Assembly: GCA_036365455.1 (NCBI GenBank)
Contig: JAWQUS010000017.1
Coordinates: forward strand, 2,852,001-2,916,000
Reading direction: 5' to 3'
Length of the DNA: 64,000 nt
Origin: Macrosoma leucophasiata
Lineage: Eukaryota; Arthropoda; Insecta; Lepidoptera; Hedylidae
A model generated the notes under the pieces. It was not told where the DNA came from. It searched no databases and saw only the letters and a program-made list of their open reading frames with translations. How positions within the stretch are numbered: the stretch's first letter is position 1; every line of letters starts with the position of its first letter. The position numbers and the translations under genes are program-made. Positions 30,807-40,893 of the stretch are shown piece by piece.

Positions 30807-31049
30807 TTAGAATTCAAATATATTATGCCTATATGTGAATACATACAATGCAACACGGAATAAAGTGCAATCCGGTTAATAGGAGAAACTACACCGAATT
30901 TCTGTCGACAAAAAACTTCAAAGCCGTGAAAGCCAATTTAATTTCTGCATTATATTTAGTCTTGATTAAATAAACTTCTCACTGATGATAGAGCACCAGT
31001 GACGGGCCTCGCGTAGACAGACTCTGATGGTGTCAGCTTTCGGTATTTT

Positions 31050-31190
31050 AGAAGATTCCCACATCTTCTAAAAAACCGCAAAATCCCAATAGTAGAAAGA
31101 AAAATTAAATTTCGTTCAGGAATTGAACCTGCGACCTCAGGATAAGCAGTCATCAGTATTGTCCTGGCACCGCTAGAGTACTGAGGCAGT
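31050..31190 (-). mobile_element. SINE-C relative, diverged head
   Basis: On the minus strand CTGCCTCAGTACTCTAGCGG supplies box A and CGCAGGTTCAATTCCTGAAC box B, followed by CTATTGGGATTTTGCGG like the SINE-C body. A SINE-A-like scrap (GATAGAGCACCAGTGACGGG) precedes it at about 30,987. Confidence 0.65.
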
Positions 31191-31225
31191 AAATTTACAA
31201 CATAATTATGTGTTGTTTATTCTAG

Positions 31226-31397
31226 TTTTTTTTGTTTGGAAGGTGGCAAACAATCATGCAGCCCACATTGATATTAAATGAATACTGCAGCCTATAGACA
31301 TCTACGCAAAAACAAGAGGTCAAAATGCAGATGCGATGCCAACCCTGAGAACTATGTTATTATGTTTCTGTGAGAGTTAGAACTAGGCCATACAAAA
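31226..31397 (-). mobile_element. SINE-A, diverged and truncated
   Basis: AAGGTGGCAAACAATCATGC ... CTGCAGCCTATAGACATC ... AAAATGCAGATGCGATGCC. Many substitutions; stops near the CCATACA motif. Confidence 0.8.
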
Positions 31398-31768
31398 CCG
31401 GTCGATTATGTTCTTACTTAATTAATTTCCCAACAAAAATTAAATACATCTTCCAAAATTACTCTATAAATTCACACGTAATTCAACCTGTCACCTTACG
31501 TAATTAAATGCATATAAAAAAATTCTTGCACACGCATAGCAATAGAGATTTAGACACGTAATAAGGCATTATATAAATCGGACCAATTAGGTGGTTCAGT
31601 TCAGTATGTAGGCCATCAGATTAAGAGTGGAGCATTGAGTCGAAATGTATGAGTTTAGTTAATGTCCTGGGCGCAGGCAAAGCAGGGTAAGGGAAGCGAT
31701 ACAATAAGTTTTTTTATGTTAGCAGAATGGGTGGTAAGTGAATGCTACCTTCTATAGATATCTTAATA
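31398..31768. other. no gene; SINE-A scrap
   Basis: 31,709-31,768 (TTTTTTTATGTTAGCAGAAT GGGTGGTAAGTG) is a decayed SINE-like 3' end. The rest is unassigned. Confidence 0.4.
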
Positions 31769-32058
31769 TTTTTTTTTTGTCATGAATGTGACAAACAAGC
31801 ATGCAATTCACATTGATATTAAGTGATGACTGCAGCCTATAGACGCCTACACAAAGACCAGAGGTCAAAATGCAGTTGCGTTACCACTTCGGAGGCCAAA
31901 GGTCTGTACTGCCTCTGTACTGGAAACTACAGGGTCTTACATTACCACCTGACCGGAACACGATAGTGCTGAACACTAGTTCAATTAGCGGCATGTATAT
32001 TAGATAATGCGGTGGTGCCTACGCCCACGAGCTCAGACACTGGAGCTCTTCCACCAGT
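31769..32058 (-). mobile_element. SINE-A, full length, moderately diverged
   Basis: TTTTTTTTTTTGTCATGAATG to GAGCTCTTCCACCAGT. Confidence 0.93.
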
Positions 32059-32129
32059 AAAAACGCAGATGCGATATTACACACAGTTGCAATAGATGAT
32101 ATGATAGTAAGTAAAGCCTGCAACCGGAA

Positions 32130-32302
32130 TCTATTATATAAAAATAAGTCGGGTTTTCCTTCCTGACGCTATAACTCCACAACGCACGAACCTATTTCCA
32201 CGGTTTTGCATTCGTTGGAAAGGTCACGGGCTCCGTAAGGTTTATAGTAAAGAAAATTCATAAAAAATTTCAACGCGGGCGAAGCCGCGGGCATCAGCTA
32301 GT
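32130..32302 (+). mobile_element. Helitron-like element, first of a tandem pair
   Basis: TCTATTATATAAAAATAAGT CGGGTTTTCCTTCCTGACGC ... ends GAAGCCGCGGGCATCAGCTAGT. It has the GC-rich hairpin and CTAG end. Confidence 0.8.
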
Positions 32303-32482
32303 CTATAATATAAAAATAAGTCGGGTTTTCCTTCCTGACGCTATAACTCCACAACGCACGAACCTATTTCCACGGTTTTGCATTCGTTGGAAAGGTCTCG
32401 GGCTCCGTAAGGTTTATAGCAAAGATTAAATTCAGGATTATAAAACGACATCCACGCGGGCGAAGCCGCGGGCAACAGCTAG
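32303..32482 (+). mobile_element. Helitron-like element, second of a tandem pair
   Basis: Starts directly after the CTAG of the first (CTATAATATAAAAATAAGTC) and ends GCGGGCAACAGCTAG. Nearly the same sequence as its neighbour, so either a tandem replicative insertion or a local duplication. Confidence 0.8.
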
Positions 32483-32493
32483 TTTTCTATAAA

Positions 32494-32642
32494 GATTCTA
32501 GGTCTAAGTTGATATGCCTCTATGCCGGAAATTTCAGGGCTGTACATACTGGAACACGTACTGAACGCTACCATTAAGTGGCAAGTGGAATACGTAATGC
32601 AGTGGTAGCTACGCTCACGAGCTCTATCACTGTAGCAGCTAC
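32494..32642 (-). mobile_element. SINE-A, diverged fragment
   Basis: GCCTCTATGCCGGAAATTTC to GAGCTCTATCACTGTAGC; the 3' half is absent. Confidence 0.75.
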
Positions 32643-32671
32643 AGTGTATTATTGTACAGTAATTATACAGA

Positions 32672-32775
32672 GTAAAACGTAACCGGCGAATCGTGGGTGT
32701 TTGCATGTATGCTTGAATGCATGCATTTTACCTCTGCCTACCCCTTCGGGGATTTCAGGCGTGAAGTTACGCTAT
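32672..32775 (+). mobile_element. SINE-C 3' end
   Basis: AAAACGTAACCGGCGAATCG TGGGTGTTTGCATG ... CCTTCGGGGATTTCAGGCGT GAAGTTACG. It lacks the tRNA head, as expected of a 5'-truncated insertion. 32,830-32,860 (GGTACAGCTACGCTGTAGCT) is a further SINE-A scrap. Confidence 0.8.
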
Positions 32776-32860
32776 TTTACTTTTTTTTAATATACAGATG
32801 TACATAATGTAATGTACAGTACACAGGGGGTACAGCTACGCTGTAGCTCTACCACCGGGG

Positions 32861-33322
32861 AAAAAATAATGCCTCATTAATATTTAGTGAAATACTCATT
32901 GTGCCCCAATACTAAAATAACACGACCAAAGAAAATGGCGCTAACATTTTACAATTAAAGTTTGACTGGGAACACATCTTGGATTTAATCGGGGAATTTA
33001 AATTAAGCTGAATTATCTTACATTATCATTTCAAGCCTTTTTTTTTACTTTCCTTTTATTTACTTCAGCGTTTCCCAATCTTTCTTTTATTGAGCCCTCC
33101 GGACTTCCATGGAAAGGCAGGGGAAGGCAACTGTTTTTTATCTCTAGGGAGCGGCCGTAACGATAAGATCTAACCTGTCCTCCTCTATAGTCAAACTGCC
33201 CCCTTCTATATCCGACGACGCCCTTCGTCATGCCTCTCCCGGACCATAAATAATATTAACGCATTCTGCAATAACCATTAAAGTCAATGCTACTGTTATT
33301 GTTAGAAGACAAAAACCGTAAT
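32861..33322. other. no feature recognised
   Basis: A minus-strand frame (33,031-33,231) runs into poly-T and has no motif. Confidence 0.4.
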
Positions 33323-33708
33323 CTATATATATAAAAATCTATTGCTGTTCGTTTTGTTTTTTTTTTGAATTTGAAAAAATTTTGGTTTTGAATTATTTCT
33401 GGAAGCCAGTGAAGGTTTAAAAGGTAAGAAAATATAAAGAAATTTAAGGGAAATGGTAAAAACCACAATTTTATTTTCCAATACAAATAGTCCGTTTATA
33501 TCAAACTTTTGACACATTATTTCAACGTTTTCGTAGGTTTTCGCGAGCTTCATACATTGTAGAAATTAAACTTGCGGATTTTCTCGCGTATACAACACTC
33601 CCAGACTTCTTAACGTATGAAGAAGTTTGGGAGTGTTGTATACGCGAGAAAATCCGCAAGTTTAATTTCTACACATTATTTCAATACAAAATTTGCCGGG
33701 TCAGCTAG
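33323..33708 (+). mobile_element. Helitron-like element with an internal inverted duplication
   Basis: Starts ATCTATATATATAAAAATCT ATTGCTGTTCG and ends TTGCCGGGTCAGCTAG. Same type as 1530-1738. The interior holds a hairpin with 54-bp arms (33,558-33,673). Confidence 0.7.
33558..33673. repeat. inverted repeat, 54-bp arms, 8-bp loop
   Basis: TGTAGAAATTAAACTTGCGG ... ACTTCTT (33,558-33,611) and its reverse (33,620-33,673), with one mismatch that I can see. A single-arm relative is at about 61,530-61,560, so the second arm was added here. Confidence 0.95.
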
Positions 33709-33917
33709 TAATTAATATATTTAGATGATTTGGAGCAACTGAAAATTAGTGCGTGTATTTTTTCAAATCTGTTCTGTTATCTTGTCTGTTGAAATAAATG
33801 CATAAATTTCAGTAATTCATGGAATTATTATGTATTTATATGTATAAGTATATAATCTGTTTTTAATGTAGTTTTTTTTTTGTAAAATGTTCTTTTTTGT
33901 ATGCGTTTTAAGTTAAC
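33709..33917. other. no feature recognised
   Basis: AT-rich spacer. Confidence 0.35.
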
Positions 33918-33930
33918 ATACTGCCTAATA

Positions 33931-34229
33931 TATTTTATTTAAAGAAAAATGGAAAGAAAAATTTGACTTCAGGCGAGACTCGAACTCGCGGCCTTAGCAT
34001 AGTTGGCAATAGATGGCGCTGCTGCTACCATAAAGCAAGGCAATATATGTGAAGGAAAGATTTGACAAATCGGGCAGGACTTCAGTGGCTCAATTGGAAG
34101 AGCGGCTGGACTAGATTCCCAGTAGGCAGCGAGTTCGAGTCTCGCCTGAAGACAAATTTTTCTTTCCATTTTTCTTTAAAATAAAATATATTTCACAAGC
34201 ATGTGTTAATGCGAAATAATATAAAACAA
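33931..34229 (+). mobile_element. element D, foldback copy, tRNA-like gene on the plus strand
   Basis: 299 bp between a 13-bp target duplication, ATACTGCCTAATA (33,918-33,930; 34,230-34,242). The outer parts are in the same order as in the copy at 28.5 kb (left TTTATTTAAAGAAAAATGG, right CACAAGCATGTGTTAATGCG). The interior is inverted, so the full tRNA-like gene (about 34,078-34,153) now lies on the plus strand. Acceptor pairing is GACTTCA with TGAAGAC, with one change from TGAAGTC. The leader GGCAATAGATGGCGCTGCTG precedes it. Confidence 0.92.
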
Positions 34230-34242
34230 ATACTGCCTAATA

Positions 34243-34630
34243 CATAAATGATCATTATTTGCAATTTATGCTGCTGACACGTCTGAATACAGTATCGGAC
34301 AAAAATGGTCAAACATGTATGTGCACACCTTAGGGTGAAACGGGACACCTTTGTAATGGAGTACAATTTTCGTTAATGTCAATGCATTTGACCTGAAGTA
34401 AAACAAAAAAAAATCCTAATTTATTAAATAAGTTTGTGGTAATCAGTACCCACTTTTTTAAAACACAAGTAAACAACGAGATCATTATCTTGAATACAGA
34501 AGCAGCAAATACCGTTGTTCAGCGGTAGCTTAAGCGCTACAGTGCTACTAAAATATCTTTACGACACACGCTTAATGCCGTCTCAAATAATAGGTGTGCT
34601 GTAACTGGTTGAAGGTTACCTAACTGTTTT
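34243..34630. other. no feature recognised
   Basis: AT-rich, no frame or repeat match found. Confidence 0.4.
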
Positions 34631-34728
34631 ACTGGTGCTACAGTTCCAACTCTAGCAGCTCGAGGGCGTAGGCACCATCGTATTACCCTAACTTATCTGC
34701 CGGTAGTGTTCGGCACTATCGTGTTCCG
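34631..34728 (+). mobile_element. SINE-A, diverged 5' third
   Basis: ACTGGTGCTACAGTTCCAAC ... GAGGGCGTAGGCACCATCG ... CGGCACTATCGTGTTCCG, then stops. Confidence 0.8.
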
Positions 34729-34984
34729 TGAAATAAAACTAGTTTTCGCATTTATCTCGCGTACAATCTAAAGATACAATTAGTAACTTTTGTGTTAATC
34801 GTGAACGCTACGCAAGACGTTTGCGAAATAGATGGAGGTAACTGCACATAATCATTTTTCAAACTGCTGTCACACAAATGTCACCTCAGTCTGCCCGAGA
34901 CCACGTAGGCTGAAAAGCGATTGAAACGTCGGGTTCGATTTTAAATAATAATTTTAGTTTAATATACGCGCGATAGAGACGAAT

Positions 34985-35352
34985 CGCGCATGGCCCAGCG
35001 ACTGGTGTAGATCGTAAGCGATCTGCTCGGTTAAGCACTACGGGCGCGGTCGGGTAGTGTGATGGGTGACCGCTAGTGGCAAATTAAATGCGCGTTTCCG
35101 TGCTTCGGAGGGCACGTTAAGCCGTCGGTCCCGGTTGCTATCGATGGATAGCAGTCGTTAAACCTTGTCGGAGGCCTTATGGGCGGTTTGAAAACATCCG
35201 ACAGTGGGTTGGCCACTAACCCACCCACCTCCACCAATCCGCATTGGAGCAGCGTGGTGGAGTAAGCTCCAGGCCTCCCCCCAAAAAAGGGGAGTGACTC
35301 GTGCCCAGCAGTGGGACGTATAATGGGTTGCCATTATTATATATTATTATAC
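34985..35352 (+). mobile_element. 5S rRNA-derived SINE, full length
   Basis: The head GCGATCTGCTCGGTTAAGCA CTACGGGCGCGG ... GTGATGGGTGACCGCTAGTG corresponds to 5S rRNA (AGTTAAGCA...CGGGCGCGGT...GATGGGTGACCGC), including the internal polymerase III promoter. The body contains GTGCTTCGGAGGGCACGTTA, AGCGTGGTGGAGTAAGCTCC and CGTGCCCAGCAGTGGGACGT. The tail is (ATT)n. Best copy of three in the window. Confidence 0.9.
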
Positions 35353-35404
35353 GCGAGATAAATCTGAAATTAGTTTTATTTCAATGAGCGCAGCTCGCGA
35401 AAAC

Positions 35405-35475
35405 CTACCACAGTGACCACTTTCCATCAGGTGGCCCGTCTGCTTGTTGTCAATCTAATGACATTTAAAAAAATC
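35405..35475 (+). mobile_element. SINE/LINE tail fragment (CATCAGGTGGCCCGTC type)
   Basis: ACAGTGACCACTTTCCATCA GGTGGCCCGTCTGCTTG then AATGACATTTAAAAAAA. Same family as 18,115-18,396. Confidence 0.65.
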
Positions 35476-35689
35476 AAAGTACTTAGGTACTAAGTACTGG
35501 ACAAGAAACTTGTGATTATAGATCAATGACTGATGTATTGCTCATCTTGCGTTATTGCATTTACTACCGACGTATTGCAATAGTTTGGCCACCATTGTTC
35601 AGTAGACTGACTGCACAAGCGGTAGAATTTACCACCAGTGGGTGGTGGGATCGTCACCTTCCGACACTTAAACAGTTATAAATGTCTAG

Positions 35690-35725
35690 CCAATAATAGC
35701 CAATAATAGCCAATAATAGTCCATA
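35690..35725. repeat. short tandem repeat AGCCAATAAT
   Basis: Three and a half copies of a 10-base unit. Confidence 0.9.
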
Positions 35726-36872
35726 ACCTGTGAGATGACTCTTTCATGTCTTTATCTGGTATCACATTAATTTAATGCAAGTAAATTTAGTGCTAAAGAT
35801 AAAACAGTTATATGACTGCTTGCGTGATAGATAACTCTTATTAGGGTTTGATATATGTCGCTACATAGCTTTGAATGAAATGGTTTCTCACCTACCTGAT
35901 ACCTTGCCTTTTTAATTTACTTGCCTTGAGTACTTTTTATGAAATGTGTGTTTCTTTATTTTGCTAATTTCTCTAAAATAATCGTTTTTATGCCATACAG
36001 TGGCAAACAAGAATATAGTTCCGATGTACTGTACTGTAGACTCTACAGTATCACTGACCATCCATACCTGGTATAACCATAGTAAAATTCACATTTCAAG
36101 CAAATTCCTGGTAAAATTCCATTAACATTGAAATACCTGGTAAAATCAGAGATTTCAATGTGAATGCGCTACTCCAGAGTTGTTGAGGCTTGCTGCTGGA
36201 AATAAGAGAGCCGTACATTACCATCTGACTTAAAAATGGTCATGGTATTTCAGATTTCTTAATTAGATTAGAATATTTTTTAAACCAGCGTGAAAATAAA
36301 ACCAGTAAGGCCACATAAGTAATTTGAAATGTGACAGCTAACAAAAAACGGATGTAACTCTTTATAGTTATTTGTAATTTGTTATAAATGAAGCTCTATA
36401 GACGAACGGCATATATTATAAAACCTAATTATTAAACGAAATTACCATTTCGCCATTGATAGCGATCACAAGAAACCTTTTAACAAAAAGATGTGCCTAT
36501 TTCGAATTAAGTGGAAAGGTAATTTGTTAGAACCTTGACCTTCAAGTAATATAAGACCTAAGTTTACTAGGTTTATCGTCCAGATCCTAAAATTTCTCAC
36601 TGTTAAACCGAAATAATTCTAAACGGTTGTTAACATTACGTTAATTGGATTTTATCGTCGTAAAACAGAGTTTAAATTTATTTCATGTGTATTATTTGCA
36701 TAATTTTGAATTTATATATTCTTATGAGATCCAGTTGTTGTAAAAAATATTTTAATGTGGACTTATTTTTACATTTTTCTTAGTACAGAGCATTAAATCT
36801 TTATAAATTGACTGTAACTACTTCTCCTATGTTCACTACTGATTCTACAATTTCAGGGATATAGGGATAGAT
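35726..36872. other. no gene; one old SINE-A remnant
   Basis: 35,992-36,232 on the minus strand keeps CAGTGGCAAACAAGAATATA at one end and GGAAATAAGAGAGCCGTACA TTACCATCTGAC at the other. Between them is unrelated sequence with a repeated CCTGGTA(A/T)AA motif. The rest is AT-rich and unassigned. Confidence 0.45.
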
Positions 36873-37000
36873 AGTAATGCGACGTCATTACCAAATCTAT
36901 CAGCTGCCAAATGGATGGCCTAATTTCTGTCACGGAGACAAAAAAAATTGGCCTCAGAGGTGTCGTCCAGTTTGTGTCTATAAACTGTATTCACTTATCA
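36873..37000 (+). mobile_element. SINE-A, very old fragment
   Basis: ATTACCAAATCTATCAGCTG CCAAATGG ... TCTGTCACGGAGAC ... TTGGCCTCAGAGGTG keeps the order of the family motifs at low similarity. Confidence 0.45.
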
Positions 37001-37730
37001 TACACGTTACATATCTATGTCATAAAGGGATACAGCTTTTTAGATTTGAGTGAGTATCGAATACACTCACATTGATTGGTATGTCTTCTGTGTACGTATG
37101 CCACAAGGTTTACCATAAGCCCTTTTTTATTGAACAGATGTCGGTAACGGTGGATGCAAAACAGGATTGGGTTTTGTTTTGTTTACGTAAATATTTCCGG
37201 TTAACATTGAGGGTATTTTAATGTAAATTTAAGGTTCATAAATGTAACGTATGATGGGAATGTTGAATAGGTATGAAGTCGCTATTCTTAATAATTTTAT
37301 ATGAAAGCGATTTGCAAATGGGATATGAAGATACAAAAATATGAATCGTATGAAACGGAAGTGTTCAGTAAGTTAGTTCCTAATGTTCAGTCATTTTATA
37401 TGAGCCTTTTTGTGTTTGAGTCAGTTTCACAATTCCCAAAGTTTTGAATCGGCATATCTTAAAAATAGATGTTTCAAACACAATATTTTTGTATACCTAA
37501 ATGAAAACATTTTCACGTCAATAAATCACAGCAAACGCCATTGCAGTCCAAAGCACCTAAAACACGTAACGTTTTGTAAGAAAGTGTTTAAATGCACAAA
37601 ACACACACAATTACGGCAATGAAATACCCAAAATACTGAAATACTCACTTGGAACCAATAAACCATTTTGTAAAACCGATAGCGTACAGTGAATCACAAT
37701 TAAGCTATACAACCCAATTGCCCGTAAACA

Positions 37731-38757
37731 GTGCCAAAACGTGGTAACTCGTGAAATCCAAAAACCGCAATGAGTGAACCCCTCATTATATGCAAATACG
37801 TGTATTTTAATAACCATACCAAACAAATTTTACGCTATTACGGGGTGTTTCTTATCTTTATGTAGACTTTAATAATAGCAACTTATGCAATATGTCAGGC
37901 ATGCACTAGTTGGATTTGTTTTTGTTTAGTATTCTTCTTAATAATTTTTATGCATAATTTTTGAAATTGTAAATATCATTTTGTTAGATACTAGCGGCTG
38001 GCTCCTGCTTCCCATGGGTGATGAATGTTACATACCTATGTCACTCAGTGAAAAGGCGGCTTTCTAATGGTGAAATAATTCGCAACGAGTGAATATACGT
38101 CTACCAAATTTGAAGTTATCTTGTGGTTTTCTTAGTATATATAATGTGGTATATATAATGTTAGTACATTATAGTTTAGATGTGTGTATCTTCACGCCAG
38201 GTCCCTAACGGGGTAGGCAGAGAGTGTAGAGCGCCAGACATCCCGGTTCTGACAAACCTCTCGTGCCTCGTCTACCTTCATCATTCTCTTCATACATGCA
38301 CGCCGATTCCTAAGACTTTTGACCCCACCATCAGACAGAACTCGACCTATTTGGTCATGTTTGTCATGTCATAGTTTAGATAATTAACATTATTCACTTC
38401 TTAATAATCTCTTCTTTATCAATTTAATTTTTCATCACTAATTGAATGCACCTTTTCGACAGATTCATTTAGCCCTAAGGTTGGCTGGTAGAGAATACCA
38501 CTAGGTATTAAGCACGCCTTATGTACATCAATTTGTGCACAAAAGAATAAATAGATAAATAAATAATTTTATTTTGTTAATTTCAAATTATAGATGATAA
38601 TTTCCATGAAAAAAAATTAGTAAACACATTTAACCATGACCCTTACCCTAGCTGTACTAAAACATGGTAATCCGCGGAATCCAAAAACCGTGTGTCCAAA
38701 AACGTGGTAATCCTTCATTATATGTAAATCTGCTGATATTAATAACCACACACACAA
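37731..38757 (+). repeat. local duplication, two units about 0.92 kb apart
   Basis: 37,731-37,828 (AAACGTGGTAACTCGTGAAA TCCAAAAACCG ... CCTCATTATATGCAAAT ... TTTTAATAACCA) and 38,655-38,757 (AAACATGGTAATCCGCGGAA TCCAAAAACCG ... TTCATTATATGTAAAT ... ATTAATAACCA). No frame is shared. The RTE-like tail at 38.19 kb lies between them. Confidence 0.75.
38192..38338 (-). pseudogene. C-terminal tail of an RTE-like LINE ORF, second copy
   Basis: The minus-strand frame keeps NRRACMKRMMKVDEAREVC followed by QNRDVWRST and stop at the same place as the copy at 2346-2492. Differences such as QDRNI to QNRDV are conservative and the frame is intact, although the upstream reverse transcriptase is absent. The initiating ATG of the other copy is lost here, as expected for a fragment of a longer protein. 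Confidence 0.6.
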
Positions 38758-38804
38758 ACGGCAGTATTTCTTATCAAATATAATTATAAATACGATTTCA
38801 GACA

Positions 38805-39085
38805 ATGAAGAAAGAAGAAGAAAGAAGAAAAAACATTTATTGGCGCAGCCGATCAAGTACTGCATAAAAAAGCAATAGAAAAAAAATTAAACATTTAAAA
38901 TATAAGTAGGTCGGTACGACAAAGAAAAACAACATTTATGAAATCATTGACATTAAAACACAAAAAAAAAAGAAAGAACACTGTTAATATAAAAATAAAT
39001 AGGTACCTTGTAACAGTAGAAAAATAAAACAAGATCTCACGGCTGCACCAAATAGTTCCCAGTTCAGCATAATGTCAAGCCAAAA
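38805..39085 (-). mobile_element. element P, second copy
   Basis: GAAGAAAGAAGAAGAAAGAA tail at the left, then ACATTTATTGGCGCAGCCGA TCAAGTACTGCAT ... ending GTTCCCAGTTCAGCATAATG TCAAGCC. Matches 10,739-11,020 almost throughout. Confidence 0.85.
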
Positions 39086-39638
39086 AAATCGCGGTTTGTT
39101 AGATATTATTTTGCATGCATGAAAAACTGAAAAATAATGAGAGTAGGTATCGATTTAAATAGATATTATAATAAGAATCCCTTTAGATATCACACTTTTA
39201 AAAAAATATTTTTCTTTTAGCAAAAACCTTCTTTTGTCTAAGTTTTTCAGGACTATCAGTTTTATAGTGAATTGTTCGTCAGTCATTCAATCATTATTAG
39301 TCAGAAATGGAAAAGTGTCGTATAACTTTTACACATGAATGTAGGTATTGTTCTTTCTATTATATTAGATTTAGTATTATATTTCAGTATTAGAATCTTA
39401 CAAGATTTTAACTAGACTTTTAAAATTAATAGCGCTGTTATAACTCCACATACCTAGTTCTGAATGTAAAGGAATGTGATCTGATATTTTTCACTATCGA
39501 CGTTTTATCGGAATCACAACAATCGCGCTTCTCTTTGAGCGAGGCGTGTTCAAGCGGCTCTTTGCGGAGGAGGGTACTTCTGCGATCACGTGAACCTCTC
39601 GCTGGAATAATGTCAGCTAACTAAGTCGTATAGACATA

Positions 39639-39784
39639 CCCCCTTATTCATGAACGTATTTTAGCTAAAGTGTTCCTAATCTCTCCTTTGTCCTTTTCTA
39701 TCCTACACATTTGACAATGCAACTGACAAAGACGAAGCATTCTATAGCTAAAATGTATCTAATGTACGTTTATGAATAAGGGGG
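39639..39784. mobile_element. MITE, 146 bp (CCCCCTTATTCAT ends)
   Basis: CCCCCTTATTCATGAACGTA TTTTAGCTAAA at one end; in reverse, CCCCCTTATTCATAAACGTA and a TTTTAGCTATAG continuation at the other. ATA stands next to both ends. Inserted after unit 1 of the 39.5-42.4 kb array. Confidence 0.82.
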
Positions 39785-39892
39785 ATAGTCTTAAAGGTTA
39801 ATCAATTTACACAGTAGAATGTGTCATCGTCCACGATGATCAGCTTCAAATGACGAGTAAAACTTCAGCTATTTTGTTTTACTTATTGGCAT

Positions 39893-40181
39893 ATTTTTTT
39901 TTTTATGTAATAAAATTGGCAAACAAGCATGCAGTTCACATTGATGTTAAGTGAAGACTGCAGCCTATATACACCCACACAATGACCAGAGGTCAAAATG
40001 CAGATGCGCTGCCACTCCTGAGGCATTAGGTGTTATGCCTCTGTGCCGGAAATTACAGGGCCGTACATTACCACCTGACCGGAACACGATAGTGCTGAAC
40101 ACTACCATTTAGCGGCAAGTATATTAGGTAATGCGGTGGTGCCTACGCCCGCGAGCTCCGTCACTGGTGGTAGACACCAGT
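39893..40181 (-). mobile_element. SINE-A, full length with altered 5' end
   Basis: Poly-T then ATGTAATAAAATTGGCAAAC; the 5' end reads CGTCACTGGTGGTAGACACCAGT, where the usual GGAGCTCTACC is rearranged. Inserted between array units 1 and 2. Confidence 0.93.
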
Positions 40182-40747
40182 AAAAGTAGTTATCGCCTTA
40201 ATTGTAATGACTAAGTATTATATCAGTTGACGTTGACTATTTTGGACGCGAACAATCATCGGAAAAGACAGAATTAGGGATAATCATTGTAAGCGGTCTT
40301 TACATTAGTACACACACATTATTATTTATGCCATTGAATCAGTAATTAGTGTTCTAATCATTTCCGTTTATTTTTTAGACGTGTGTGTGATGTGACCTAA
40401 TACTGTTCGCTATCACGGCTCGATATCTCTTTGTGCGAGCCATGTTCAATTTTTCTCTGCGGTGAAGATTGTTTCTATGATCACAAGAACCTTTCACTGG
40501 GATAATAATAATATCTGCTAAGTCATGTAGGATTAGTTCTATCGGTTATACATTAGCTTAATTAGCTTAGCGTACATACTACCTACTAATAAATAGAACA
40601 TCGTTTTAATTCAAATGTCTTAAGAGTTATTGGATAGTGACCCTGATCATTATGGACGCTGACAATAATTATGTGCTCTTTTATAAGAAACATTAGAATT
40701 TATTGTGATGATTTTTGGTGAACCAGTTTCAGTATTTTTATATATTA

Positions 40748-40893
40748 CTAGCTGTTGTTATCCTATGTATTAATCCAAGTTACTCTGTATGTGTGTGCCA
40801 AATTTCATGAAAATCGGTTCAGTTGTTTTTGCGTGAAGGAGTAACAAACAAACAAACATACAAACTTTCGCATTTGTAATATTTATATATACG
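40748..40893 (+). repeat. RTE-like 3' end repeat
   Basis: ACTAGCTGTTGTTATCCTAT, CCAAATTTCATGAAAATCGG TTCAGTTGTTTTTGCGTGAA, AACAAACAAACATACAAAC, CTTTCGCATTTGTAATATTT. Inserted between array units 2 and 3. Confidence 0.7.

Noticed and set aside
35740..37400. Exons of a host gene in the repeat-poor stretch
   Set aside because: No frame with coding character or paired splice sites could be supported by eye. RNA-seq would decide.
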